30,000 nucleotides of DNA, taken from Symbiodinium natans (lineage: Eukaryota; Sar; Dinophyceae; Suessiales; Symbiodiniaceae). How positions within the stretch are numbered: the first letter of the stretch is position 1; the number at the start of each line of letters is the position of its first letter. The notes beneath the pieces are model-generated. The model had not been told where the DNA came from. It did not search any database and saw only the letters and a list, made by a program, of their open reading frames with translations. Positions 10,036 through 21,119 of this stretch are shown piece by piece. The position numbers and the translations under genes were made by a program. The stretch spans positions 427,501 through 457,500 of the forward strand of contig CAJNDS010002177.1 of assembly GCA_905221605.1 (NCBI GenBank), in the 5' to 3' direction.

Positions 10036-10660
10036 GGACTCCAGACTCCAGATTTCCAGAAAAAATCTGGAGTACCCCCAGACTCCAGACTCCAGATTTC
10101 CAGAAAAAATCTGGAGTACCTCCAGACTCCAGACTCCAGATTTCCAGAAAAATCCTGGAGTACCTCCAGACTCCAGACTCCAGATTTCCAGAAAAAATCT
10201 GGAGTACCGGGACCCTGGACTCCAGATTCTGGAGTCTGTAATCTGGAGTCTAGAACCCCGGGTACTCCAGATTTTTTCTGGAAATCTGGAGTCTGGAGTC
10301 CGGGGCCCCGGTACTCCAGATTTTTTCTGGAAATCTGGAGTCTGGAGTCCGGGGCCCCGGTACTCCAGATTTTTTCTGGAAATCTGGAGTCTGGAGTCCG
10401 GGGCCGGGTACTCCAGATTTTTTCTGGAAATCTGGAGTCTGGAGTCCGGGGCCCGGGTACTCCAGATTTTTTCTGGAAATCTGGAGTCTGGAGTCCGGGG
10501 CCCCGGTACTCCAGATTTTTTCTGGAAATCTGGAGTCTGGAGTCCGGGGCCGCGGTACTCCAGATTTTTTCTGGAAATCTGGAGTCTGGAGTTCGGGGCC
10601 CAGGTACTCCAGATTTTTTTGGAAATCTGGAGTCTGGAGTCCGGGGCCCGGGTGCATATG
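10036..10660. repeat. Head-to-head tandem array of 44-49 bp palindromic units
   Basis: Four forward units of 44 bp start their CCAGATTTCC core at 10048, 10092, 10136 and 10180. After a linker (about 10205-10260) come eight units in the opposite orientation, starting near 10261, 10310, 10359, 10406, 10455, 10504, 10553 and 10602, with periods of 47-49 bp. Each unit is itself an imperfect palindrome (CTCCAGATTT...AAATCTGGAG around an A/T6 centre), and the reverse units add a GGGGCCCCGG-type spacer. The long open frames across this block (up to 274 codons in four frames) are repeat translations, not genes. Confidence 0.93.
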
Positions 10661-10689
10661 GAGTCCGGGGCCCATGTTCTCCACATGCA

Positions 10690-11340
10690 CGTTTAGGGAT
10701 TGCGGTTTAGTGTTTATTGTTTAGGGTTTGTAGGGTTTAGTGTTTAGGGTTCAGTGTTTAGTGTTTAGGGTCTAGTGTTTAGGTTTTGGTTTTAAAGGTT
10801 TAGGGTTTACTTTTTAGGGTTTAGGTTTAAGCGACTTGGATAATGTCTAAAACCCTAAACCTTATAATGATGAAGATTTAAAACCCCTAAAGGACTGCAA
10901 CCCCATGTCTTTTTGGCTTGGGGTTGGTTTAGGGTTCAGGATGTGTTGTTTCGGGTGCAGGGTTTAGTGTTCAGTGTTTAGGGTCTAGGGTGTAGGTTTC
11001 AGAGTTTAGTGTTTTGTGTTTAGGGTTGAGTGTGAAGTTTAGGGTCTAGAGTTTAGGTTTAGGGTTTAGGGTCAAGCGACTTGGCTAAAACCCTAAACCA
11101 AATAAAGCCCTAAACTCTAAAACCCAAAGGTCCAGTGTTTAGGGTGCAGTGTTTAAGTGTTTAGGGTTTAGTGCTTAAGCGTTTAGGTTTACGTGTTAAG
11201 TGTTTGGGGTTTGTGCTAAGGGCTTAGTGTTAACTTTTTAGGGTTAGTGTTTAGGGTGTAGTGCTGAGTGTTTAGGGTTTAGTGCTAAGGGTTTCGGGTT
11301 TGGTTTTTAGGGTTCAGGGTTTCAAGGGTTTTAAGGATTT
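10690..11340. repeat. Degenerate TTTAGGG-derived DNA
   Basis: Dense, decayed heptamers (TTTAGTG, TTTAGGG, TTCAGGG, GTTTAGTG) on the + strand with two short C-rich interruptions near 10850 and 11085-11120. The variants TTTAGTG and GTGTTTAGGG dominate, unlike the clean arrays beside exons, so this looks like an old eroded array. Confidence 0.85.
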
Positions 11341-12850
11341 TTACAAATTCAAATGATCTGGGGAAGGCACCGGGCTTCCCCAGACCATTGACAACTTTAA
11401 AAGTCATGCCGTTTAGGGTTTAGGGTTTAGTGTTCAGGGTTTAGTGTGTAGGGTTTAGTGTGTAATGTTTAGGGTTTAGTTTTTAGGGTGTAGTGTTTAA
11501 GTTTTTAGGGCCTAGTGCTTAGGGTTTAGTGCTTGAGCGTTTAGGGTTTCGTGTTAAGTGCTTGGGGTTTGTGCTAAGGGCTCTTAGAGTTAAGTGTTTA
11601 GGGTTAGTGTTTAGGGTCTGGTGCTGAGTGTTTAGGGTTTAGTGTTAAGGGTTTCGGGTTTGGTTTTTTGGGTTACGGGTCTCAAGGATTTTCAAATTCA
11701 AATGATCTGGGGAAGGCACCGGGGTTCCCAGACCATTTTTCAAAAACCTTTAGAATTTAAATGGTCTCCGGGGCTTCCCTAGACCATCTGAACTTTTAGA
11801 ACCCTTAAAATCTTATCAAAATCCTTGAAATTCTGTTTAAACATTCTCAGGATTTTACAGGTTGTAAAGCCTTCTCAAAACCTTAAAATGCTTACACATT
11901 TATGTGGCTGCCCTTTTAGGGTTTTAAGGCTTTTTTAAGTTAGTTGTCAATGGTCTGGAGAACCCGGTGCCGAAACCCAGACCATGTACATTTTTACAAA
12001 TCCTTTAACAGGACAGGATTGTAGGATATTCACTTCCAAAATCCAGAACTTCCTTAATTTTGAACGGCTGCCCTTTTAACATTGTTTCGTGTTAAGTGCT
12101 TGGGGTTTGTGCTAAGGGCTCTTAGTGTTAAGTTTTTAGGGTTAGTGTTTAAGGTCTGGTGCTGAGTGTTTAGGGTTTAGTGTTAAGGGTTTCGGGTTTG
12201 GTTTTTAGGGTTAAGGGTTTCAAGGATTTTTACAAATTCAAATGATCTGGGGAAGGCACCGGGGCTTCCCCAGACCATCTTAAGATCTTATCAAAATCCT
12301 TGAAATTCTGTTTAAACATTCTCAGGATTTTACAGGTTTTAAAGCCTTTTAGAAACCTTAAAATGCTTACACATTTATGTGGCTGCCCTTTTAGTATTTT
12401 AAGGTTTTTTAAAGTTAGTTGTCAATGGTCTGGAGAACCCGGTGCCTTCCCCAGACCATGTAAATTTTTACAAATCCTTTAACCGGACAGGATTGTAGGA
12501 TGTTCAATTCTAAAATCCGTAACTTCCTTAATTTTGAACGGCTGCCCTTCAAAAAATAAGGAGTTTTAGAATTTTAAGGGATAAACGTTTTCAGGTTCTT
12601 AAGGACTTTAAAGCCTTTTAAACCCTGAAAGTTTTGAATGGCTTTAAATACCTTAAAGCCCTTAATTTTAAAGGGGCTGCCCAATCAAAAACAATTAAGG
12701 ATTTTAAGGGTTTTTAAAATTTGAAATGGTCTGGGGGAGCCCCGGTGCCTTCCGCAGATCATCTAAATTCTAAAAAACCCCTAAACCCTGAAAAGCCTCA
12801 AAATTCTAAATCGCTGCCCTTCTAAAATTTTATGGAGCCGCAAGACACAC
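11340..12850. repeat. About 0.5 kb tandem duplication with hairpin modules
   Basis: About 11548-12078 is repeated at 12086-12552, with an extra segment (about 11740-11800) only in the first copy. Both copies hold the same series: a degenerate heptamer stretch; a hairpin module (AATGATCTGGGG...CCCCAGACCATT-like, centred on GGCACCGGGG); a run beginning AATTCTGTTTAAACATTCTC; and ACAGGATTGTAGGAT. Related hairpin modules occur near 11355, 11700, 11765, 11950, 12240, 12425 and 12725. Stops are frequent and no coding segment is supported. Confidence 0.8.
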
Positions 12851-13220
12851 GTTTCAGAAGCAAAATGCACATAAAAACACTAGTGTTTTTATAGGGGACA
12901 ATATAGCAGAGCCTTTTGTGTTCCAGTACAGTTTTTGCTGCATTTTTCCGAGGAAAAAGCCGAAAATCAGACAAAGACGAAGACAGGAAAACCACAGGTG
13001 TGGATCATGGGGGGGGGGGTGACCATATATATATATATATACGTATATATACATGTATGTATACATGGCCTTCTTAAGGTGCCCGACAGCTCAGATAGCG
13101 ACCCAATAAGAGGAACCAGAAGCTACAAACGTGGCATGTCGCTGCGGATTTCGTTTTCTGGTCGAATGAATGGAACACTTGAGCTCAAGACGACAGGAGG
13201 GCTGCAATCTGCCAATTTAG
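12851..13220 (+). other. Simple repeats and possible upstream exon of the next gene
   Basis: A G run (13010-13019) and TA/TACA repeats (13024-13064) precede an open + frame reading VPDSSDSDPIRGTRSYKRG and onward to a stop at 13231. This could be an exon of the gene starting at 13221, but the intron left between them would be under 60 bp, so the link is unproven. Confidence 0.3.
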
Positions 13221-15607
13221 TGCCTCTTTGAGCAAGCCCTGAAAGCCGACTTCGCGGCGAAGTCGATAGTTGCATCGGCGTTCTGCCTGCAGGAGGTCCC
13301 TGTGACTCCAATGCCAGACAAGAACGCTGGCGCTGCCGTCAGCAGCACAAATTCCTGGGATTCCATCTATCAGCACCTTGGTCTGCGGCTTTTGGCTGTT
13401 GAAGGCTAGTTGAGAAGGACTTTGGCCGAAGGCACGTGCTGCAGGGGTGCCAGTGTTCCTTTTGTGCTCTGGTGTTTGGGACATGGCAGAAGAGACTCTC
13501 CATAGAGTGCATCCCAATTTGGGATTCAAGGTTCTTGTGTTGTAGATGGATCAGCCATTTGATGTTTTCATGGAGTTTCTGCTTGCAGCACGCACTGGGT
13601 CTTCGAGATCCAGGGTTGATGCTTCAGGGTAGGGTGTAGGGGTTTAGGGGTTAGGGGTTTAGGGTTTATAGGGTTTAAGGGTTTAGGGATTAGTTTAGGG
13701 GTTTGGGGGTGTAGGGGTTAAGGGTTTAGGGTTGGCAGTTCGCCCTGTCTTCCAAGGCACAAAGACTTCCGCGCATCGAGGAGAAAGGCGCACGTGTTGA
13801 CCGAGCGTTGGGTTTCACCCTAGGGTCCCTGGAGAGTGGCTTGCGACATTTAGGGGTAAGGGAGAGGGGGGTATGGGGGGTGGGGGGGTATGGGGGGAGG
13901 GGTGCGGGGGTGGGTGGGGGGGGGGTGCGGCGAACAAGACAAACTTACGACTACCGTGAATCGGCGCGTGAGTCGCAACCTTTCATTTATGGAATGCCAC
14001 GATGGCTTGGCACTGCGTCAAGCCAGAGCTGGAGAAAACGTGTTATAGAGCTACGAACGAAGACCCTTCCAAGCCTTGGCATTCCTTTCCAAAGCCATGG
14101 AGAAAACACCAGGTTAGCATGCACGGATGGTCTTGCGGAGCACATGCCCCATAAGCCCTCAGTCCTAACACCTAATCTCAATATCGTGAGCCCAAAGCCT
14201 GCTCAGCCCCTGGCATACACCCTGCAAGTCCATGACATGCATTCCATTCCCCCTGAGGCTGAATTCAACTCAAGCCTTTCGAGTCTCAGCGACCTCGAAG
14301 TGGCCCCTGAACCCGAAGCCGAACCCTAAACCTCAAAACCCGAAACCCGGAACCCCAAATGATTGAACGAAGGCCCAGGCGGCCGCCAAGAAGATCTCCG
14401 AGCTCCGGGGGAACCTAGGCTTAAGTCAAAGTTGCCATGGCAGGGGTGGGGTGGAGGCAGGGTGTATATACATATATACAGAATATCACATATAAACATG
14501 AATACATAACTACCCAAATAATACTTATATACATATGTAAAGTACAATGCAATATCATTCAATGTAATATGATGTATGTATGTATATATATATATGGAAA
14601 CAAATTCATGCATTTGTTTAGTTCATTTGTTAAATGTGTTGAAATGTGTACATATGTATACGTATAAACAAGTACGTGTAGCCTTGCTGGTCAGGGTGAC
14701 GTCCTATGTTTCTGTTTATCTGTTTTTTTTTTTTTGGGGGGGGGGGGGGGAGGTTAGGCCTGCTTTCATAGACCCCATCAAGCTACTCAAGGAGCGTCCT
14801 GTCCGTGTTTCTGCCATGCTGTGCAGCCTTAAATGTTGGGATGCTCCCCCCTATACTATTACTAACAGTCCTGAGTAGTACCCCCAATATAATCCTGATT
14901 AAGGACTGTGAGGATAAAGGGGGAACATCTTCGATCCCCAAAGCCCTGCATCTGTTCAAGATCCCTACTTAAACATATAGGTAAACATGCGCACACACAC
15001 ACACACAGAGATGCACGCGCACACACACACACAGACACACACACGCATATCTCTGTCTATATATACATATATATATGTATTCAGATATGTATTCGTTTGA
15101 AAAATGGATGTATGTCATATGTAGAAACACATAACTGGTGCCGCTCATTCATGTCCACTACTTCTTCCCCATCCATCGGTTTGAGACTGTTTGCAAGATT
15201 CTGGCTCCTTGTTTAGGAGCTTGGGGTAGGTTGAGGGCTCGGGGTTAGGGAAGAGGATGCAGTAGCATAGAGCAAGCTCGTGCCCGAGACCAGGACCCCT
15301 GCACCGGCCAAAGCTTGGCCTTTGGCCTATTGTCCCGACAGAAATTCGTTCCAAGAGTAAAAACCCCGCCCAACTGCGAAATCTGGTGCTCTCAGGGGCG
15401 CATCGTCTCTGGGCCTGATAGGCCGGAGAGGGGGGGTTGGGGCGGTGAGGGCGCGGAAGAGTTGTAGCGTTCCGAATCCCTGAGCTGTAGTCCTTAGCTG
15501 CTACGAAACTTCGCGGGCGCTTCGATTTGCAGAGTCAGGCAAATTCAGGTTCTGTGCGTAGTTATAGCTCGTATGAGTCCGCCCAGCCTTATAAGAAAGG
15601 AAGCTGA
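13221..15607 (+). CDS. Partial five-exon gene with coiled-coil-like segment, unknown function
   Basis: Exons 13221-13380, 13445-13530, 14373-14418, 15271-15356 and 15533-15607 keep phase to a TGA. Readings include SIVASAFCLQEVPVTPMPD, then VPVFLLCSGVWDMAEETLHR, then AQAAAKKISELRGNL joined to EQARARDQ (a heptad-like helix crossing the splice), and finally SGSVRSYSSYESAQPYKKGS at the C-terminus. The last acceptor (CTTCGATTTGCAG) is good. The third intron uses a GC donor. The second intron (13531-14372) has a G-rich array at 13625-13735 and a C-rich one at about 14320-14358, 14 bp before the next exon. The third intron contains microsatellites and an inverted-repeat element. The first intron is only 64 bp, and the 5' end of the gene is missing. 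No known domain was seen. Confidence 0.5.
13625..13735 (+). repeat. G-rich telomere-like array (TTTAGGGG variants)
   Basis: Heptamers and octamers (GTTTAGGGG, TTTAAGGG) about 95 bp after the donor of exon 13445-13530, facing the C-rich array at 14320-14358. G-rich runs of different composition follow at about 13858-13932 (GGGGGGTATGG). Confidence 0.85.
14320..14358 (-). repeat. Short degenerate C-rich telomere-like array
   Basis: Units such as CCCTAAACC, CCCGAAACCCGG and CCCCAAA end 14 bp before the exon at 14373. The stop codon of a 173-codon open frame (13808-14329) is formed by this array. Confidence 0.75.
14460..14755. repeat. AT-rich intronic DNA and T/G homopolymer
   Basis: TA/TACA-rich sequence from 14462 to about 14680, then a T run joined to a G run (14722-14751). 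A possible short exon just after it reads RPAFIDPIKLLKERPVRV, but its phase does not fit the five-exon gene. Confidence 0.75.
14840..14929. mobile_element. Small terminal-inverted-repeat element, copy 1 (about 90 bp)
   Basis: The left end GATGCTCCCCCCTATACT...ACAGTCCT is the imperfect reverse complement of the right end AGGACTGTGAGGATAAAGGG...GAACATC. There is no coding capacity, as in a MITE or foldback element. No clear target-site duplication is visible. A second copy lies at 28294-28386, also inside an intron. Confidence 0.7.
14985..15085. repeat. (CA)n and (TA)n microsatellites in intron
   Basis: Two CA-rich blocks, broken by GAGATGCACGCG, followed by TATA/CATA repeats to about 15080. 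They lie in the third intron of the five-exon gene. Confidence 0.9.
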
Positions 15608-15699
15608 AGTTTGAAAGTTCGAAAGCTGACATTTCTTGAAGTCCCGGTAGCACAAGCTGCAAACACCTGTGTGGATGTCAGTCAGTGCCCAGCTGACTT

Positions 15700-15915
15700 A
15701 GACACATATATATATATATGTGGCCGAGACCTTTAGGGTCTATTTCACGGCTGGTTCTTCTTTCAGTAGTAGTGCAATAATAATAATAATTTTAATATTA
15801 TTATGAGCATAATAATACTGACCGTAATTGTAATAGGAATAATAATAGTACTAGTAATAGTAATAGGAATAGGAATAGTAATAATACTAGTAATAGTATT
15901 AGTAGTAGTAACAGT
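15700..15915. repeat. TA microsatellite and (AAT/AGT)n trinucleotide-like tract
   Basis: A perfect palindromic (TA) block at about 15708-15720 is followed at 15776-15915 by AATAATAAT and AATAGTAAT-type repeats. Leucine/isoleucine-rich frames on the - strand across it are repeat artefacts. Confidence 0.88.
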
Positions 15916-15999
15916 AATAGTGAAGGTTTGGTCTGTGTGTGCACCGGCGCCAGCAAGTGCAGCCATGTAGCTCTAGCACACTTTGAAGTAAGAGATAGA

Positions 16000-18900
16000 C
16001 AAGTTGTTTCATAGCCTGAAGAGGGGCGAAGGGCTCTCTCATTTCCGATTACGAGGTAGAGGTGAGCTATCTCATTTCTTAGAAACATAGAGGAGATCTC
16101 ATTTCCACGACAGAGACATCTTTCACTCAGGAGAGAACGCAAGCTGTTTCATTTCCAAGAAAATAGAGGAGCTCTATCATGTCGTTAGAAGTGAGAAGCT
16201 CTGCACTAAAAGATAGAAGGCATCGATTCGTTTCCCTTTTTCTTTTGCTTATCAAAGGGTCTTTTCAGTTCGAACACAGGATTTCTTTCATGCCCTATAA
16301 GAAGGATCGAGGAGCTCTTTCATCTGAGAGATAGAAGAACGCATTCATGAAGTATACACGAGCTCATTTCTCGTCAAGAGGCAGAGGCGTGCCCAGCTCT
16401 ACCATTACCTAACTCTTACCTGAAATTTCTCTATCTCGCAATAGGTCATGAGAGACCTCCTTTTCCACGCTGCAGGAAATGAGAGAGTTCTCTTCTATGT
16501 CGATTTTCAGAAATAGCTTCGCAGCTTCTCTATCAATGAAGAGTTTTGAAGGCCACTCTGGGCCATTCTCTGTCCATCAAATGGGACATGACATAACGCA
16601 TCACTCGCTATCGTTTACGTGATAGAGTTTCGCTATCTCTGAATAGGTCATCTGAAAGCTCCTCTGTATCTTTGCAGCAAGTGAAGGAGCTCCTTGCCTC
16701 TTCTGCAAGAGCCCTCCGCTTCCTATTTTGCAATGAGCAAGCTCTTTTATCTCCTCTGGTTCCTAATAGGTCATGAGCGGGCTTCCCTCTCTCCTTCTCT
16801 TTTAGGGGATAGAGGAGGTTTTTTCATGTTGCGTTAACAGCTAGAGGACATCATTTATATCCATTCTGTCATTTCGTATGAGAAGATACAGGAGCTCATT
16901 CATCTCCTAGTCAGAGATTGAAGAACTCGTTCACAAGAGATATAGATATAAGAAATCTTTCATACAATGTATAAGAGCTCTCTCATGTCCTACCTAGTTC
17001 ATTTGCCGTCACCAGCGCTCAGCTCTACCATTTCGTATCTTTTATATGACATAGCTTCTCTATCTCGCAATAGGTCATGAGAGACCTCCTCTTTCTTTTG
17101 CAGGAAATGAGAGAGGTCTCTATCTACCTTTTGTGAAAGAGCTCCCTTTGTTCAATCACAAGAACTCATTCATAGAAGCTGTAAGAGCTCTCGAATGTAC
17201 TTTCTTGTTAATTTCCCATCGATAGGTAGAGGAGCTCACAGCTCTACCACATCCTACCCTTTACATGGAAGAGGCTCCTCTATCTCGTAGCGGGTCAAGA
17301 AAGATTGCCTCTATCTCTTTGCAGAACATTAGAGAGTCCTCTACCTACCTCTTGTGAAAGAGCTCCTTCACCTCAAAATCAAATGCCACAACTCGTCTAT
17401 CTTTCACTAGGACATGAGACAGCTCCATTGTGAATTTCTATTCAGAAATAGCTGCTTCTCTATCGATGAAGAAATCATGCGAGTAGCCGTTTATCGATGC
17501 ATAAGAAATGACATAGCTCTTCTACCTTTTTGCGACAGATCTCTTCTTTACCCGAAATGAAAGTTTGGAAGGCCATTCTCTATCCCTTGAATGGGGACAC
17601 AACTCATCAGTCTCTATCGTTTACGTGAGAGAGTTTCGCTATCTCTGAACAGGTCATCTGAAAGCTCCTTTGTGTCTGCGCAGCAAGTGAAGGAGCTGCT
17701 TGCCTCTTCTGCAATAGCTCCTCCGCTTCCTATTTTGCAATGAGCAACCTCTTCTATCTCCTTTGGTTCCTATTTCTCGTTTGCCATCACTAGGCAGAGG
17801 AGCTCTCAGCTCTACCATGACCTATCCTTTACATGAAAGAGGCTTCTCTATCTCGTAACGGTTCATGGAGTCATGACAGATCTTCTCTATCTCTTTGCAA
17901 GAAAAGAGAGAGTGCTCTACCTACCTCGTGTGAAAGAGCTCCTCCACCTTGTGATCGAGAGTGACAGAACTCGTCTATCTTTCAATGGTGCATGAGCCAG
18001 GTTTTTTGTTTGTATTTGAGAAAAAGCTTGTCTACCCGTGATATAATAAGAAATGAATAGCTCTTCTACCTTTCTGTGACAGATCTCTCCTTTATTCGAA
18101 ATGAAAGTCTGGAAGGCCATTCTCTATCCCTGAAATGGGGCATGACATAACTTTTCAATCTCTATCGTTTACGTGATCGAGTTTCGCTATCTCTGAATAG
18201 GTCATCTGAAAGCTCCTCTGTATCTTTGCAGCAAGTGAAGGAGCTCCTTGCCTCTTCTGCAAGAGCCCTCCGCTTCCTCTTTTGCAATGAGCAAGCTCTT
18301 TATCTCCTCTGTTTCCTAACAGGTCATGAGACAGCTCATTTCCACACTGTCATTTCGTATGCGAAGACACAGGAGCTCATTCATTTTCTATTCAGAGATT
18401 GAAGAACTCATTCATAAGAAATGTATGAAAGTTCTCTCATGTCCTATCTAACTGATTTCCCGTCACTAGGCAGAGGAGTCCTCAGCTCTACCATTTCTTA
18501 TCTTTATATGACATAGCTTCTCTATCTCGCAATAATCAGGTCGTGAGAGACCTCCTCTTTCTTTTACAGGAAATGAGAGAGGTCTCTATCTACCCTTTGT
18601 GAAAGAGCTCCCTTTGTTCACTGGCAAGAACTCATTCATGAAAGCTATAAGAGTTCCCGTCGATAGGTAAAGGAGCTCACAGCTCTTCTATATCTTACCC
18701 TTTACATGAAAGAGGCTCTCTATCTCGTAGCGGGTCATGAAAGATCGTCTCTATCTCTTTGCCGGACATGAGAGAGTCCTCTACCTACCTCTTGTGAAAG
18801 AGCTCCCCCACCTCGTACCGTACAAAGACAGAACTCGTCTATCTTTCAATGGGACATGATCCGTCTCTTTGGTTTTGGTTGAGAAAAGCTTCTCTATCCA

Positions 18901-21110
18901 TGAAGCAAACATGAGAGAAGCCGATTGTCTCTAGGCTGCTTATCGCTTCGTAGGAAATGACATAGCTCTTTTACCTTTTTGCGAGAGATCAACCCTAATT
19001 GAAGGTTTCGAAGGCCTATCCCTGAAATGGAGCGTCGCATAACTCATCAGTCTCTCTCGCTTACGTGAGACAGCATTTATTCTATTTCGTAACAGGTCAT
19101 CTAAACGCTCTTCTATGCGTTTGTAGAAGAAAAAGAGCTCCTTGCCTCTTGTGCAAAAGCTCCTCCGCATCCTAAAGAGCAATGAGCAAGCTCTTCTATC
19201 TCCTCTCTCTTGAATAGGTCATGAGAGGGCTCCCCTCCCTCTGGTTGAGGGAATGACAGAGCTCCTCCGCCCCTTACGAAAGAGCCTTTCTCCTGCTTGA
19301 AAAGCTGCGGGCGGGTGCTCTGGCACCTCGTAGGTTTGGGAGGGCTCCTTTTCACATCTTTATCTTTCCGACTCCGAGATATAGGAGCTCATTTTTTCGA
19401 AAGTGGTAGCAGAGATCTCTCATTTCCAAGAGATCTTTGTCACTCAGGGAGAAAGCAAGGTTTTGATTTCAAAGAAATGGAGGAGCTCTTTCATGTCCCA
19501 TGAAGAGTGTGGAGCGCTCTCATTACGCATGAAAAGATTGATGACATGGATTCGTTACCATTCTTTAACTTTTCTCGAAGGGTCTTTTCTTTTCATATGC
19601 AGGATCTCTTTCATTTCCTATGAGAAGATAGAGGAGCTCTTTCATCTCAAAGATAGAAGAATGCATTCATAAACGGTATAAGAGCTCTCCCATGAACTAT
19701 ATCTCATCGTAGGGGGCATAGGAGTCTTAGGGGGCTCAGGATTCGCGTGCAGGGTGTAGGGTTTATAGGGCTACGGGAATTTAATGGAGGGTGTATTTGT
19801 GTAGTCTGCCTATTACCGTAACAAACCCGTGACATAACCCAGAGCCATTACTTGCAAGACTGCTTCTTGAAAGCAAGAGCGCTAGTGTCTAACCATTGTA
19901 CATTCCTACATGAGATACCCCACCACATCTTGAAAACACCTCTTTCTCCAAGGGTTTACTGGGGCATTAAGGAACAAGAACGTGATGGTTTCAGCACCAA
20001 AGTAAGGGAATAGCAAAGGGTTTCCAGGGAAAACTTCCCTGATGCAACCGGTCTCTATCTCACAAGAGGTCACGAGAGACCTCCTGTATCACATTGCAGG
20101 AATGAGAGAGTTCTCCACCATGTTTGTTTTCCGAAATAGCTTCTCTATCAATGAAGAGTTTTGAAGGTCGCCCTGGGCCATTCTCTGTCCGATAAATGAG
20201 ACATGACATAACTCATTAGTCTCTATTAAGAGAGTCTCTATCTCTACGTGATCGAGTTTCGCTATCTCTGAATATACGTCGTCTGAAAGCTCCTCTGTGT
20301 CTTTGTAGCAAGTGAAGGAGCTCCTTGCCTCTTCTGCAAGTGCTCCTCCGCTTCCCCTTTTGCAATGAGCAAGCTCTTCTATCTCCTCTGGTTCCTAACA
20401 GGTCATGACTTCTGCAAGAGCTCCTCCTCTTGATATTTTGCAATGAGCAAGCTCTTCTATCTCCTAATAGGTCAGAGAGGGCTTCCCTCTCTCCCACTCT
20501 TGTAGGGGATAGAGGAGCTTTTTCTTGATGCGTTAAAAGCTCGAGGGCATCGTTCATTTCCTGTCTGTCATTACGTATGAGAAGAGACAGGAGCTCATTC
20601 ATCTCCTAATCAGAGATTGAAGAACTCCTTCAGGAGAGCTCTCTCATATCCTATCCTTTTGGTTCCCCGTCACTAGGTCCCTAGGTAGAGGAGCTCTCAG
20701 CGTCTCAGCTCTACCGTTTGCTACCTTCTACGTGGCAGAGCTTCTTTATCTCGCAATAGGTCATGAAAGACTTTCCAGCAAATGAGAGAGTTCTCTACTT
20801 TACCGCTTGCGAAAGAGCTCCCCTTTTTCAATGACAAGAATTCACTCATACAAGCTACAAGAGCACTCTAATGTCCTGTCTTGCTCATTTCCCGTCAATG
20901 GGTAGACGAGCTCGCAGCTCTACCGTTTCCTACCCTTTACATGAAAGAGGCTCCTCTATCTCGTAGCGGGTCATGAAAGATCGTCTCTATCTCTTTGCCG
21001 GACATGAGAAAGTCCTCTACCTACCTCTTGTGAAAGAGCTCCCCCACCTCGCAACGTACAAAGACACAACTCGTCTATCTTTCAATGGGACGTGATTCTC
21101 CTTTGCTTTT
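16000..21110. repeat. Degenerate GAGCTC / CTCTATCTC satellite, about 5.1 kb
   Basis: The stretch is built from short diverged motifs such as AGGAGCTC, CTCTATCTCG, GGTCATGAGAGAC and GAAATGAGAGAG. Larger modules recur: one beginning GGCCATTCTCT at about 16561, 17571, 18115 and 20176; another beginning CTCTATCTCGTA at about 17278, 17846, 18717 and 20954. A third, tied to GAGCTCTTTCATTTCC, appears near 16130-16330 and again near 19430-19680. Spacing is irregular, consistent with repeated partial duplication. A unique-looking insert interrupts it at about 19690-20050. No gene is supported; frames of 60-130 codons are repeat translations. Confidence 0.85.
19690..20051 (+). repeat. Dispersed repeat, copy 1
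   Basis: The segment from about 19728 (TAGGAGTCTTAGGGGG) through GAGGGTGTATTTGTGTAGTCTG to the end GGGAAAACTTCCCTGA is a diverged copy of about 22009-22409. It is shorter, lacking an internal block present in the second copy. It includes short G-rich telomere-like units near its left edge and interrupts the GAGCTC satellite. Confidence 0.78.
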
Positions 21111-21119
21111 GGTAAGCCC

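Noticed and set aside
9862-10710. Four overlapping open frames of 146-274 codons
   Set aside because: They are translations of a 44-49 bp repeat in both orientations plus microsatellites; the absence of stops follows from the repeat unit.
14838-14935. Target-site duplication around the inverted-repeat element
   Set aside because: The bases flanking the two ends (GTTGG and TTCGA) do not match, and copy 2 shows none either.
15763-16142. - strand frames rich in Leu/Ile/Thr that look like a membrane protein
   Set aside because: They are direct translations of the AAT/AGT trinucleotide tract.
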